Positions 11,514-22,271 of a stretch of DNA of 64,000 nt are shown here, piece by piece. The DNA is from Cunninghamia lanceolata. Lineage: Eukaryota; Streptophyta; Pinopsida; Cupressales; Cupressaceae. Positions within the stretch are counted from its first letter, which is position 1. Each line of letters begins with the position of its first letter. Both the position numbers and the translations under genes were made by a program. A model generated the notes under the pieces. That model saw only the letters and a program-made list of their open reading frames with translations. It did no database searches and was not told where the DNA came from. Location of the stretch: NCBI GenBank assembly GCA_027924645.1, contig BSBN01000047.1:434001-498000 (forward strand), given 5' to 3'.

Positions 11514-14162
11514 ATGAGGTATTTTTGCAGACATCCTCCTCCTGCTGTTACAGTTTTATTCATTCTGTCATTTCTCACTCTTGCACTCTCTCTCAACACC
11601 ACACAAGTCGAAGTCATGAAAGAAATTTCTAATTATTCATCTGACTGGAGCCGTCAAATTTCTGGTTCTGACCCATGCCAATGGGTTGGTGTAAGTTGCA
11701 GTGGAAATGGGGGTGATGATGTTGTACAACTCCACTTGGCTGGTTTTGAGTTTAGTAATAGCATTTTGCAAAGCGTATATAAGTTGCCAGCTCTTCAACT
11801 TCTTGACCTGTCTAACAATCTTCTTACCGGTGAGATTCCCCAAGTGCTTACTCAATGTACCAATTTGATTTCGATTAACCTCAGTGTCAACCACCTAAGA
11901 GGCCCAATCCCTGAGAGTATTGGTAACCTTGCCAATTTGCAAACTCTGTCTCTCTCTTCCAATGATCTATCTGGAAGTATTCCTTTTCAGTTATCATACA
12001 TGAAAGGTCTGGAAATCCTTGATCTCAGTGACAACCAATTAACTGGATCTATTCCTCCACAATTGTTTTCTTTGAGTAATTTGAAGACTCTGGACCTGAC
12101 CTCCAATTCACTTTCTGGAGGCATACCTCAGATTTTTTCAAGAAATTTGATTGAGTTGAGCATAGGTAACAACAGGCTGAACGGAACCATCCCTTCTACA
12201 GTTTCAAATGCCCCAAATCTGAAACGCTTAGAAATGGATGTCAACCTTCTAAATGGCCCAATTCCAGAGCAGCTAGCAAATTGTAGTGAACTCCAGTGGC
12301 TTGGTCTGGGAAACAATGAATTGAGAGGCTCATTGACCTATGTGCTGCCTAAACTTCTCCAATTACAGTATTTGAAGCTCACAAATAATAAGTTTGAGGG
12401 AACTATTCTAGATGAGCTCTCTGATTTGTCTAGTTTGAGCTATATTGATTTGAGTGGCAATCTATTATCCGGAAACCTACCCTCAAAAATTTTCAAGCTT
12501 AATCGTCTGCAGCATTTGTTTTTACAGAATAATCTTCTTACAGGATTTATTCCACAGAATATACAAGATGGAGAGTCCTTGTTGGAGCTCAGATTGGACA
12601 GAAACAATCTTACAGGAACAATTCCACCAGGAATTGACAGGTTGCAGATTGTTGGTCTGAGCCACAATTCTTTGGAAGGAAAAATCCCTAACACTCTATC
12701 CAACCTGAGTACACTAAAAACTGTGGATTTTTCGAACAATATGTTGACAGGTGAAATTCCAGAGTCTATAGCACATATGAGGCAGCTTGACGTATTAGAC
12801 CTCTCAAACAATGAATTAACAGGGGAAATTCCAGAGTCTTTAGCAAATGTGATGCAGCTTCAAGTATTAAACCTGTCAAACAACAAATTAACAGGAAATA
12901 TTCCAGAGTTCTTAAGAAAAATGAAGACTTTGGACCTGTCAAATAATCAGTTAACATATAACATTCCAATGGGAAAAAGCCATTCTACATACCTGATAAA
13001 AATATTCGGAGCAGTAGGTGCTGTTGCTGTTTTATAGTTTGTTGTCTACTTTTGGGATTTCTGTGGACAAGGAATTTGCATAGAGATGGAATCAATCAAG
13101 CAGTTCGTAAAATGCTTCAAAAGGTGGAGCATCCGCGGATCTCATATGAGGAGCTTCTCGCAGCAACCAATCGATTCAGCAACTCCAATCTGCTAGCAAC
13201 AAATAGTTTTGGATCTGTGTACAAAGGAATTTTGACTGATGGCACCCATGTTGCCGTGAAGGTTCTCAATTTAATGCATGAGGAATCAGACAAGATTTTC
13301 AATGCAGAATGTAAAGTGCTGCAGAAGGTTCGACACCGAAATCTTGCTAAAATCATAACAACATGTTCCAGCCTTAAATTCAAAGCTTTAATCTTTGAGT
13401 TTTTTTCTAATGGAAGCTTAGAAAAACATTTGTATCAAGGCAGAGCTCAGGTTTGTAGAATGGGACTGAAGGAAGTGCTAAACATAGCTATAGATATAGC
13501 CCATGCCGTGGAATACCTTCATTATGATTGCTATGAACAGATAGTGCATTGTGACATAAAACCAAGCAATGTTCTTTTTGATGAAAGCATGACAGCTCAT
13601 CTATCAGATTTTGGGATATCCAGATTGATGGGTAGAATCTCGGCCAATTCAGTAACCTCAACAATAGATTTAAAAGGTTCAGTGGGCTACATCGCACCAG
13701 GTATGGTTTCTCAAATATCTTTCCTTTTAAAAAATTTATGGGTTTGTATGGTATAATGGAGAAAACAATTTTAATAATTCCCCTATTGCAGAATATGGAT
13801 TGAGTGGCATCATATCAATTCGAGGAGATGTTTACAGCTATGGCATTTTGTTATTGGAAATGCTGACAAGGAGGAGGCCAACTGATAGTATGTTTGATGG
13901 GGTTCTGAGCCTGCATAACTGGGTGAAGAGGGCTTTTCCAGACAGGGCTGTTGAGGTAGTTGATAAAAGCTTGGTAATAGAAAGGGCTGGCAAAGAAACA
14001 GAAGAATGTCTCATTTCATTGATGCGAGTTGGTTTGTTGTGTTCAAGAGAATCACCTGAAGCACGGCCCACTATGAGAGATGTGTCCAATCTACTGAAGA
14101 ACATTCAACAGGAATGGACCACACACGTTTCTGCCATTGATTATTTCCAACTTACTTTGTGA
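11514..14162 (+). pseudogene. LRR receptor kinase, non-RD, one frameshift
   Basis: Plasma-membrane receptor kinase. The ATG at 11514 opens a signal peptide (FILSFLTLALS), then a cap with DPCQWVGVSC, then about 17 leucine-rich repeats of 24 residues to about residue 490. A membrane segment (IFGAVGAVAVL, continuing as IVCCLLLGFL) is cut by a frame change near the TTTT at 13030-13033, with TAG at 13035-13037. The second frame carries a juxtamembrane part and kinase motifs: VAVK, catalytic HCDIKPSN (Cys instead of Arg, so non-RD), SDFG and GYIAP. An intron (13701-13791) splits APE; exon 2 (13792-14162) ends with EARPTM and TGA. The glycine loop is altered (LLATNSFGSVYKG lacks the first glycines). 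Overall form resembles subfamily XII pattern receptors. It could be a pseudogene, or an intact gene carrying an assembly error. Confidence 0.88.
13701..13791 (+). other. 91-nt GT-AG intron in the kinase
   Basis: GTATGG at 13701 and TTGCAG ending at 13791 restore the GYIAPEYG activation-segment motif when removed. Position and phase fit the single kinase-domain intron common in this receptor group. Confidence 0.9.
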
Positions 14163-15025
14163 TAGAGGTGCATCAGGTACCCAGAGCCCTACATTTTAGT
14201 GTAAGTGTGAATAACTCGGGTTACATCCATGGACGACTTGAAAATAGAAAAATAGTAGCGCATGATATTGCTTTGTCTCTTCTCTACTTTGTATGCATGA
14301 TATTGTCATGTCCAATGTTTATTGTTGTAACAGTCTACCGTAACAGTCCTATGGTCATAGTGTTGTTCGCTGTAATGTTCTGAGTCTTGTATCTTTCTGC
14401 TGCTGACTCTCATTTTGGGTTTTTAGTGTTTCTGTGGGCTCATATCTGAGCTTTGTTGTAAACTCTTCTGATGACTTCTTCAATATCTTTAAAAAAGACT
14501 TTTGTGTTGTCTTACAAAAATATATTTTAATTCTTATCAGCTTACTTTCAATAGGAATTACTCAACCTTAACATACACAATTGCAACAAAATCTGTGAAT
14601 TAAAGAAACCCCATTTAAACTGAACAAAAGAATTGCCAATTTCCTGTCTTCAACGGAGTTTTTGTCTACTAAAGTAGGCCGTTCATAGAGAGGTAGGCCG
14701 TTCATAGAGAGGTAGAGAGAGCGCCCCTATAATAATCTAACAGGGAGGTTTAGAGAGAGAGATCAACAATGGATAAAGATGAATGGGACAAGTTGGATGG
14801 AAGAGATAGATCTACTATTAGGTTGTCTTTCTAATTTAGTCTTGATGAATGTTTTAGTTCAAAAACATCCCTACGTGTTTATGATAAAAAATTATTGCAT
14901 TATAGATTAAACTAAGTGTCTTCTAAATAAGTTATTTTTAAAAATAAATTTGTATTCTTTAAAGATTCATGAAGGAGACTTCATAACCAAACATTTAAAA
15001 ATTGTCTTCCATAGATGTAAAATTG
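14163..15025. other. 3' flank of receptor kinase, no gene
   Basis: Presumed 3' UTR and spacer, T-rich. A short direct repeat of GTAGGCCGTTCATAGAGAG occurs at about 14675-14714, leading into GA-rich DNA. Confidence 0.5.
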
Positions 15026-15029
15026 TTCA

Positions 15030-15635
15030 TTATAGGATACCATCTTTTTATTTTGAAGCATATTTATCTAAAGGGGATCAATATCCTTTCTTTGCTCTTT
15101 AGAACTAGGGGTACATAATTTCTTTGCATCATTTGGGTATACCACTCAATTATGTTATATCTACAACAAATGGAGATAGGAAGAGATGGAACAACCAATA
15201 CATGCAATATGAAGGACATGATCTAGATTCATCAACTCCACTCATCCAAAATAGGGAGATAAAGAGGGACAAAATGATAGAAAGAGAGAGACACACAGAT
15301 AGAAAGAGAGAGATATATAGAGAGATAGAGAGAGGGAGGGAGAGAGGATAGAATGATATAGAGAGAGGAAGTGTGTGAAGAGAGGGGGAAGGGAGATATA
15401 GATAAAGGGAGATAAAGAGAAATAGAGACCTAGAGAGGGAAACAAGGGAGAGAGATAGAGAAAAAGAGAAACGATAGGTCATCTTTTTGTTTTGAAGCCT
15501 ATTTATCTTTAAAGGGGATCAATATCCTTTCTTTATTCTCTAGAAATGGGGGTGCAGGAGTTACTTTGCATCATTTGGGTATACCACTCAATTATGTTTT
15601 ATCTACAAAAAATGGAGATAGGACGAGCTAGAACA
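15030..15635. repeat. Direct duplication separated by GA-rich tract
   Basis: 15030-15185 and 15481-15632 are direct copies (landmarks GGGGATCAATATCCTTTCTT and ATTTGGGTATACCACTCAAT), about 440 bp apart. A partial third trace appears near 15805. Between them lies a GAGA/GATA purine-rich tract (15255-15475). Frames in that tract are low-complexity artefacts. Confidence 0.75.
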
Positions 15636-15639
15636 TTCA

Positions 15640-16640
15640 CTAATTTATGAAGTTATTGTAAGTGGATCAACAACAAATACATGCAATAGAGACATAGATC
15701 TAGATTCATGATTTAGAGAGGTGAGAGTGAGAGAATAATAGAGAGGCAGATTGATACAAATTAATCAAGAATCAAGAGAGAGTAAGATAGAGATGAGACA
15801 TATGGGGTGCAGAAGTTACTTTGCCTATTTCATTGTGTGAGAGAGATAGACAAGGAGAGGGAGAGATAAATGGGCACTTAGTATTAAATCACTTCCCCTA
15901 CCTTTTTAAAATATAGCTTGCTTATATACATTTTTTTATTTGACAAAAAATATAAATTTTGGGATATTGATGTTTTTTAAAATACATTTTTTTCCTTCTC
16001 TCACTCTACTCATAGCTATCACGATGAATGCCATCACTTTTATAACTTTCTTTTCTAACAATGGGTTGTTCAATAATGCAAGACTATAAAAATATGATTG
16101 TACAATACAAATATTGGATACATAAAGGGTCACTAAGACATTGAATAACAATAGAAACATGTATAATAACATGGAAATATATTAATGTTTTGAATGTAAC
16201 TTTTAATAAATCATATTAGGATATCATATTAAATAATAAGCTATATGAAATAAGACCACATTGATTCAAATTTTTTACTTTATACAATTATAATTACATG
16301 GACACCATTAAAAGATAAATTATTATTGCAAGTTCAAAGACAATAACATTATTTTAACAACATAATATTCATTTATGTAAATGAACAAATAAATTGAATA
16401 TTTATTGGATTTTCTCTTAATGATCAACTTAAAGACAACAATTTTCTCTTCATTTTTCTAATTCTTAACATAATTTGCATTTTCTATCTTAATGTACTAT
16501 TCAAATAAGAATGGTGGTGATATTTTGGAAGTTTTGAGAGACAGGCCTAAAAATATAAATATAAATATATACTCAACTACTACATGTAATGAATTTCCCA
16601 TAAAAATATAAATATATTGCTGGCCTAAAAATATTTGTGC
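15640..16640. other. AT-rich spacer, no gene seen
   Basis: GA-rich remnants up to about 15870, then AT-rich DNA. No domain-bearing frame or RNA gene was recognised. Confidence 0.45.
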
Positions 16641-16688
16641 CTATGCACCATTTGATAACTCTCAGCGCTTTAGAGACAATGATATCTT

Positions 16689-17420
16689 CTATGTAGTCGT
16701 ACTCTGTGCAGAGGATGTTGTTGACTTAAATAAGGATATCTTTAAGCTCCAACTCCCATTTTCAGAATGATCAGCCCTGTAAAAACATCTTGATTTGAGG
16801 TGTATGAGTAAACGACAAACTATGTCCCACCTCATAATCACATAGACTGTTCCCGCAAATCCAATTGATAATCCCAAAGACAATGCGATCACTGAGATGT
16901 GCTTATCCACAACACTCCAAATTGATTCTGAAGGTGTTTGCTTGCAACTTTCTAACGGGGGCCCACATAAACACTCATTTTCCAGATATGAATCCTGATC
17001 GAAAGTGTCCAACTGCACTCCTCTGGGTATTACTCCACAAAGCCTGTTGGAGGAAACATCGAGGTCTACAAGAAAGGATAAATTAGACAGCTTTTCAGGA
17101 ATTCCTCCACTTAGCTGATTTTGGGACAGATTCAACGATTCCAAAGTTGATATTTGCCCAAGAGATGGCGGTATCTTGCCTTGTAATTGATTTCTGGATA
17201 GATTTAGCGATATCAGGCCACTCAGATTCCCAATGGCTGGTGGTATTTCCCCAGTAAGATTATTACTTGACAAGTAAAGACTGGTAAGTACTTGCAGAAT
17301 AAATGGGTAAGTCAGCTCAAGGTCTTTCATTACAATAGTTATTTCATAGTAGAGTCTCTTGCCACCGAGCTCTCGGTCTCCGAGGATTCGAAATCCGTTG
17401 AGAGCCATGCCCAAATGCAT
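16689..17420 (-). pseudogene. LRR receptor-like protein, C-terminal part
   Basis: Minus-strand frame of 243 codons. From about residue 45 it holds four to five LRRs (LTSLYLSSNNLTGEIP, LISLNLSRNQLQGKIP, LESLNLSQNQLSGGIP, LDVSSNRLCGVIP), then the membrane-proximal motif QLDTF, SYLENECLCGPPL. A membrane span (VIALSLGLSIGFAGTVYVI) and a short basic cytoplasmic tail without a kinase follow. This is the C-terminal architecture of Cf-type receptor-like proteins, which bind ligands outside the cell and signal through partner kinases. A full protein would need many more LRRs upstream. Instead, coding similarity fades within about 60 bp and gives way to the upstream block shared with 7943-8945, so most of the ectodomain is missing. 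Confidence 0.8.
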
Positions 17421-17576
17421 TGCTTAGTTCCTGCAATTTTACATTAATGCCGTCCCATCATCTTTGAAATTTCAGGTTACTCGTGCTCATATTTTTCAAC
17501 GAAAGTGCCTCAAATTGCCCATGCCCGTGCTGGGATGTCTTCACAACTCACCAACCGCCCATAAAAACGATAATGG

Positions 17577-18400
17577 TAGTCAACACCAATTGCTTTATTT
17601 CGTACTCAACAATAGCGAACGGCTTAAAACCGCGTTAGTAAAGTTCAATGTAATTAAAAATATATTATCAAAATTTGGAAGAAAAACAAATTTAATTTTG
17701 TCTCTAAAATAGAGATTGAAGAAAGGAATATGGAAGAAAACATTGAGATAGAATCATGTTGATAACTATTTAGCTCATCTTCCTAATGAATAGAGTTAAA
17801 CATCTTTGATCCTTGTAATCATTAAGATCTTATAAAGAGACATGATCTTTGAAGAAGCATTAAAACTTGACACAAATTTCATAATACTCTAGACACCTAA
17901 AAATGAAATGTTAAAAGTGTATTGATCCATAAATCATTGGATTCATAATCATAATGATGCACCAATTATAGATTTTAGATTAAGACTCTTCTCAACTCTC
18001 AGCAATCTACCATGTAAATAATTCCCATTAAAAATCTTAAAAGAAACCTACTATAATAATCAAATAACAAGAAGGAAAAGTAAATAATAGAGCATACATA
18101 TAAAAACAACAAATTGACACAATAATTTTCCTTTAGAGGAGCCCATATGAGAAACTCTAGGAAGGATATACCTTCAACATCCCATCACTAATCAATGTGA
18201 ATCCAAATATTACAATGCCATAAACATGGTCTTTCATAGTATTATAATTTCTAAATCACACTTCCCTACCTCCTCTCTGCTCTTTCTCTAAAAATTGCAC
18301 AAAACCAAAATAATAGCAAGTGTGGCCTTTCCCCAAGTCAACAAATGGTCAAACATCCAAAATGTAGATAAGTGCATGAAAATGGATAAGTGTATAGCAT
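17577..18400. repeat. Receptor upstream block, copy 2
   Basis: Related to 7943-8945, starting at TTGCTTTATTTCGT and including the GGAATATGGAAGAAAAC and AATAGCAAGTGTGGCC words. It shows that the two minus-strand receptor remnants derive from duplicated loci. Confidence 0.7.
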
Positions 18401-18664
18401 GGGCCATGATAAAGGATTGCCTCCATATGACTAGCTTTTGCAAAGTGGAAGAGGAAAATACCTTTGATTAAGTTCTAGATAACATTTAGCTTTAAGCTTG
18501 TGGGGACCCAAGCAACATTCACCTAGTTACGTAGCATGTTTTCACATGGAATACATCCTACGAAATAACCTATAAGCGTGAATTATTCTAACCATTTGCA
18601 TGCATTATAAAAATTTAGAACTTGAAGGGGTAAAAGTATAAACTTGTGTCACACTTTGGGCCAA

Positions 18665-18860
18665 CTAAATAATTTTGGCCGAGTATAATTTGGTCGAGTT
18701 ACATTCAATCGAATCCATGTGGTGCTTGTTTGGCACTAATGTGGCCCCAAAATATGACTATGTTTTAGTCGAGTGTTTTTCAGTCAAGTAGGTTTCGGCC
18801 GAATCCATTGAATATAAAAGTAAAAAAAATAGTGGGCGCAAGTATTTTGTCTATTCGGCC
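18665..18860 (+). promoter_or_regulatory. Promoter-like block with repeated CGA motifs
   Basis: Two imperfect copies of a three-part motif (GGCCGAGT, GGTCGAGT, AATCGAATCCAT at 18677-18722; AGTCGAGT, AGTCAAGT, GGCCGAATCCAT at 18767-18810) precede a TATAAAAG at 18813-18820. The arrangement looks like an upstream element pair plus TATA box. No convincing protein follows, so it may belong to an LTR or an unseen non-coding transcript. Confidence 0.35.
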
Positions 18861-19290
18861 GAATTCTTTGTGTTTGGAGATTGCTCGTCCAAGACCGGAG
18901 CCTACAAATCCCTACTAGACACGCGTAAGATCCTATTACTAGGCCCTTCATTATGTGCATTGTTTAAACATTGCTTCAAAAATATTTACATTTTTGTTAG
19001 GGTTAAATTATGTTGTGCTTTTTTTGTTTGTTCTATATGTTACCTGGTTAGTTTTGTTACTTTTGGATGCTTTTCCTGTATTTTGACATTTAATTTGAAG
19101 AACTTTAGCTAAATTTATATAAAGTGCTTTAAAACCCTAGGTGCCATGATTAGTGACTGTTCAAAGTAGGGCAAAAGTAATCTATAATTGTTTGGCCAAA
19201 ATGGCATAGGGTTTTAATGAGAGATGGTCGGTTGGCTTAATCTTCCTAAATGAATTGCATTTATATAAGCTCTTTAAAACCCTAACCACA

Positions 19291-19346
19291 TATGTATAAT
19301 TATCACGGCTAGGGTTTAGAAACCCTAGCCGCCATAATTATACATA
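19291..19346. repeat. 27-bp hairpin with telo-box arms
   Basis: Left arm 19291-19317 and right arm 19320-19346 pair with 2 mismatches in 27 and a 2-nt loop. The inner arm is GGCTAGGGTTT / AAACCCTAGCC, which contains a plant telo-box-like word; the outer arm is TATGTATAATTAT. No coding sequence is nearby. Confidence 0.85.
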
Positions 19347-19727
19347 TTCTAGCATATACTATATAACTCTTGGTATGCGCGTTGTTTCTAAAGCTACCAC
19401 ATATTCTTCTTTTGTTGATCCAATTCAGAAATAACATTTAAAGACACAAGATCAACCTTGTAACATCCCTCATCTTGGAGACCTTAAGATCCAAATTGTC
19501 TCAAGAAAAAACCTATTCAAGATCATGGAATTACATCTGAACACCTCTCCCAACTTGCTGAATACATTACACTAGTAACTATCTACTAATGAATGGGTTT
19601 TATTTGCACTTATCCTTATGGATTAGTTAGATGGCTATCTTCAACCAGTGAATGGATTATTGTTGTTACCAAACTATTCAAAGGTTATTTTAATGGCATT
19701 ATAAATAACATTTCAATTGCTAGCTAA

Positions 19728-19729
<2 letters not shown>

Positions 19730-19804
<75 letters not shown>
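19730..19804. repeat. (TA)n microsatellite
   Basis: Uninterrupted TA dinucleotides over about 75 bp, the first of three TA tracts in the tandem array. Confidence 0.95.
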
Positions 19805-19806
<2 letters not shown>

Positions 19807-20281
19807 AATGTACGAACAAATACAGATTGTTCTCATGTTTTTAATGACCTTATAACTCTTTTAGATCATGTCTATCTTATATCTCATGGCGACTCCTAGC
19901 TAAAGTTGGACACCATGAAATATGATGGCACATGATTTGCTTTTCTATTGGTTCAACAATTAATATCATTCTAAGAGTGCCCCTATTTGTCTTAGATCAA
20001 CAAGACAATAAGTCATTATAAGATCAACATAAATTTCATGCACGGTGTAATAAATGGTTCTAGTTTGAAAATAAGCATATGTTCAATTCTATTTACTTAC
20101 CATTTTATTTCTTAGTAATAATTCAATCAGCTTCATGAGTAAGAGTGTTTAAATAGTGAATTTAAATAGCAATCTGATTAAGATGGTCTAACTAGTGAAC
20201 ACAATATAATCACCCAAACATTAACCAAAAAGTTTCTCATGCATAACTGCTCTCATAAACAACTCAAAGCTCCAAGATAAG

Positions 20282-20357
<76 letters not shown>
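20282..20357. repeat. (CT)n-(AT)n compound microsatellite
   Basis: CT run to about 20300, then AT dinucleotides to 20357. It marks the junction of units 1 and 2. Confidence 0.95.
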
Positions 20358-20359
<2 letters not shown>

Positions 20360-20361
<2 letters not shown>

Positions 20362-20581
20362 TGGGGGGTTGGTGAGTGAATCAAAACCAACTTCAACATA
20401 TTTCAAATTTCAACCATTCAAATGCATTTTCTACATGCCTCAATGGTATCAAGATGAAGACTACAATTATGCTGCTTCACAAAATTTGTTGTTAGTTCAG
20501 CAACCTCCACTAATGGCCGAGCACCATTCTTTCCCTCATTCAAAAACAATGATCTATCTTATATCTCATGGTGACTCCTAG
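20360..20581 (+). other. Repeat-borne short open frame, copy 1
   Basis: Open frame from the unit start to TAG at 20579-20581. Counting from its first ATG it encodes about 48 residues beginning MPQWYQDEDYNYAASQ and containing LLLVQQPPLMAEHH. It does not look low-complexity and might be an exon scrap of a real gene captured in the tandem repeat. I do not recognise it. Confidence 0.3.
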
Positions 20582-20951
20582 CTAAAGTTTAACACCATGA
20601 AATATGATGGCACATGATTTCCTTTTCTTTTGGTTCAACAACTAATTTCATTCTAAGAGTGCCCCTATTTGGCATGGATCAACAAGACAATAAGTCATTA
20701 TAAGATCAACATAAATTCCATGCAGTGTAATAAATGGTTTTAGTTTGAAAATAAACATATGTTTAATTCTATTTAAGTTTACCATTTTATTTCTTAGTAA
20801 TATTTCAATCATCTTCGTGAGTAAGAGTGTTTAAATAGAGAATGTAAATAGTAATCTGATTAAGATGGTCTAACTGGTGAACACAATATAATCACCCAAA
20901 CATTGACCAAAAGTTTCTCATTTATTTACTGCTCTCATAAATAGCTCAAAG

Positions 20952-20952
<1 letters not shown>

Positions 20953-21036
<84 letters not shown>
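20953..21036. repeat. (CT)n-(AT)n compound microsatellite
   Basis: Same arrangement as 20282-20357, at the junction of units 2 and 3. Confidence 0.95.
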
Positions 21037-21038
<2 letters not shown>

Positions 21039-21040
<2 letters not shown>

Positions 21041-21260
21041 TGCGGGGTTGGTGGGCAAATCAAAACCAACTTCAACATATTTCAAATTTCAACCATTCAA
21101 ATGCATTTTCTACATGCCTCAATGGTATCAAGATGAAGACTACAATTACGCTGCTTCACAAAATTTGCTGTTAGTTCAGCAACCTCCACTAATGGCTGAG
21201 CAACATTCTTTCCCTCATTCAAAAACAATGATCTATCTTATATCTCATGGCAACTCCTAG
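21039..21260 (+). other. Repeat-borne short open frame, copy 2
   Basis: Second copy of the frame at 20360-20581. It differs by four residues and at least three silent changes and remains open to TAG at 21258-21260. Its function is unknown. Confidence 0.3.
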
Positions 21261-21663
21261 CTAAAGTTTGACACCATGAAATATGATGGCACATGATTTG
21301 CTTTTCTATTGGTTCAACAATTAATTTCATTCTAAGAGTGCCCCTATTTGGCATGGATCAACAAGACAATAAGTCATTATAAGATCAACATGAATTCCAT
21401 GCAGTGTAATAAATGGTTTTAGTTTGAAAATAAACATATGTTCAATTCTATTTAAGTTTACCATTTTATTTCTTAGTAATATTTCAATCATCTTCGTGAG
21501 TAAGAGTGTTTAAATAGAGAATGTAAATAGCAATCTGATTAAGATGGTCTAACCGGTGAACACAATATAATCACCCAAACATTGACCAAAAAGTTTCTCA
21601 TGCATTTACTGCTCTCATAAATAGCTCAAAGCATCTGAACTCCAAGCTAAGGGCATCTCTCTC

Positions 21664-21666
<3 letters not shown>

Positions 21667-21735
<69 letters not shown>
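21667..21735. repeat. (GT)n microsatellite
   Basis: GT dinucleotides of about 68 bp that close the tandem array. Confidence 0.95.
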
Positions 21736-21738
<3 letters not shown>

Positions 21739-21877
21739 ATATATGCCAAATTTTGAGAGGACATGTGACTTGATGATATATAAATGCTCACATAAAAATG
21801 TACATATTTTCAAAAAAAATTAGTAGATGACATAGTCTACACATACAAAATTAAATTGTTTGAAATAGACAATTATG

Positions 21878-22271
21878 TGTTGAATTATACTTACAAAACC
21901 TTATTTATACCAAGCTATAGTTTCATTAGGATGGCCATGTTGAACCAATTCTCTATAAGATGAGTAATATGTCTCACCAACTTCAGTGATAACTAGTGGA
22001 CCTACTTTGGAAGTTATGGAACAACATCAACATACACACCTACATCAGAGAAGAAATTGTATGTTGATAGGCGAGCGCAACACAACATCCCTATCTACTC
22101 TGATGTAGATGTGTATATACATTGATACATTTGTTCCACAACTTCCAAAGTAGACACTATCAATGATGTTGGTGAGACATATCAGTCATCAAGTGTAGAG
22201 AATTGGTTCAACATGGCCATCCTAATGCAACTATAGAAGTATAAATAAGGTTTTGTAAGTATAATTCAACA
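21878..22271. repeat. Long inverted repeat, arms about 170 bp
   Basis: Left arm (21878-22050) and right arm (22098-22271) are imperfect reverse complements along their full length. Shared stretches include ATACTTACAAAACCTTATTT, AGGATGGCCATGTTGAACCA and CTACATCAGAG. The spacer is about 47 nt. A transcript would fold into one long hairpin. It could be a fold-back/MITE element or a young small-RNA precursor locus. Confidence 0.85.

Larger units (their letters stand above)
19730..21735. repeat. Tandem repeat array, about 680-bp unit
   Basis: Three units share landmarks (ATCTCATGG at 19881, 20563 and 21242; periods 682 and 679). Each unit carries a TA microsatellite, a short open segment, a unique-looking block beginning ACTCCTAGCTAAAG, and a CT run. 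The first unit lacks the open segment; the last ends in a GT microsatellite instead of TA. Confidence 0.85.

Noticed and set aside
12128..12811. Long minus-strand frames opposite the LRR region
   Set aside because: Mirror frames caused by the regular LRR codon pattern; the plus strand gives the real protein.
15150..15482. Leu/Ser-rich minus-strand frame
   Set aside because: Direct translation of GAGA/GATA low-complexity DNA.
18870..19112. 80-codon Cys/Phe-rich frame after the TATA-like site
   Set aside because: Non-ATG start, no domain, composition explained by T-rich DNA.
19730..21735. A CRISPR-like array
   Set aside because: The repeats are about 680 bp long with microsatellites and no short regular spacers, and the context is eukaryotic.
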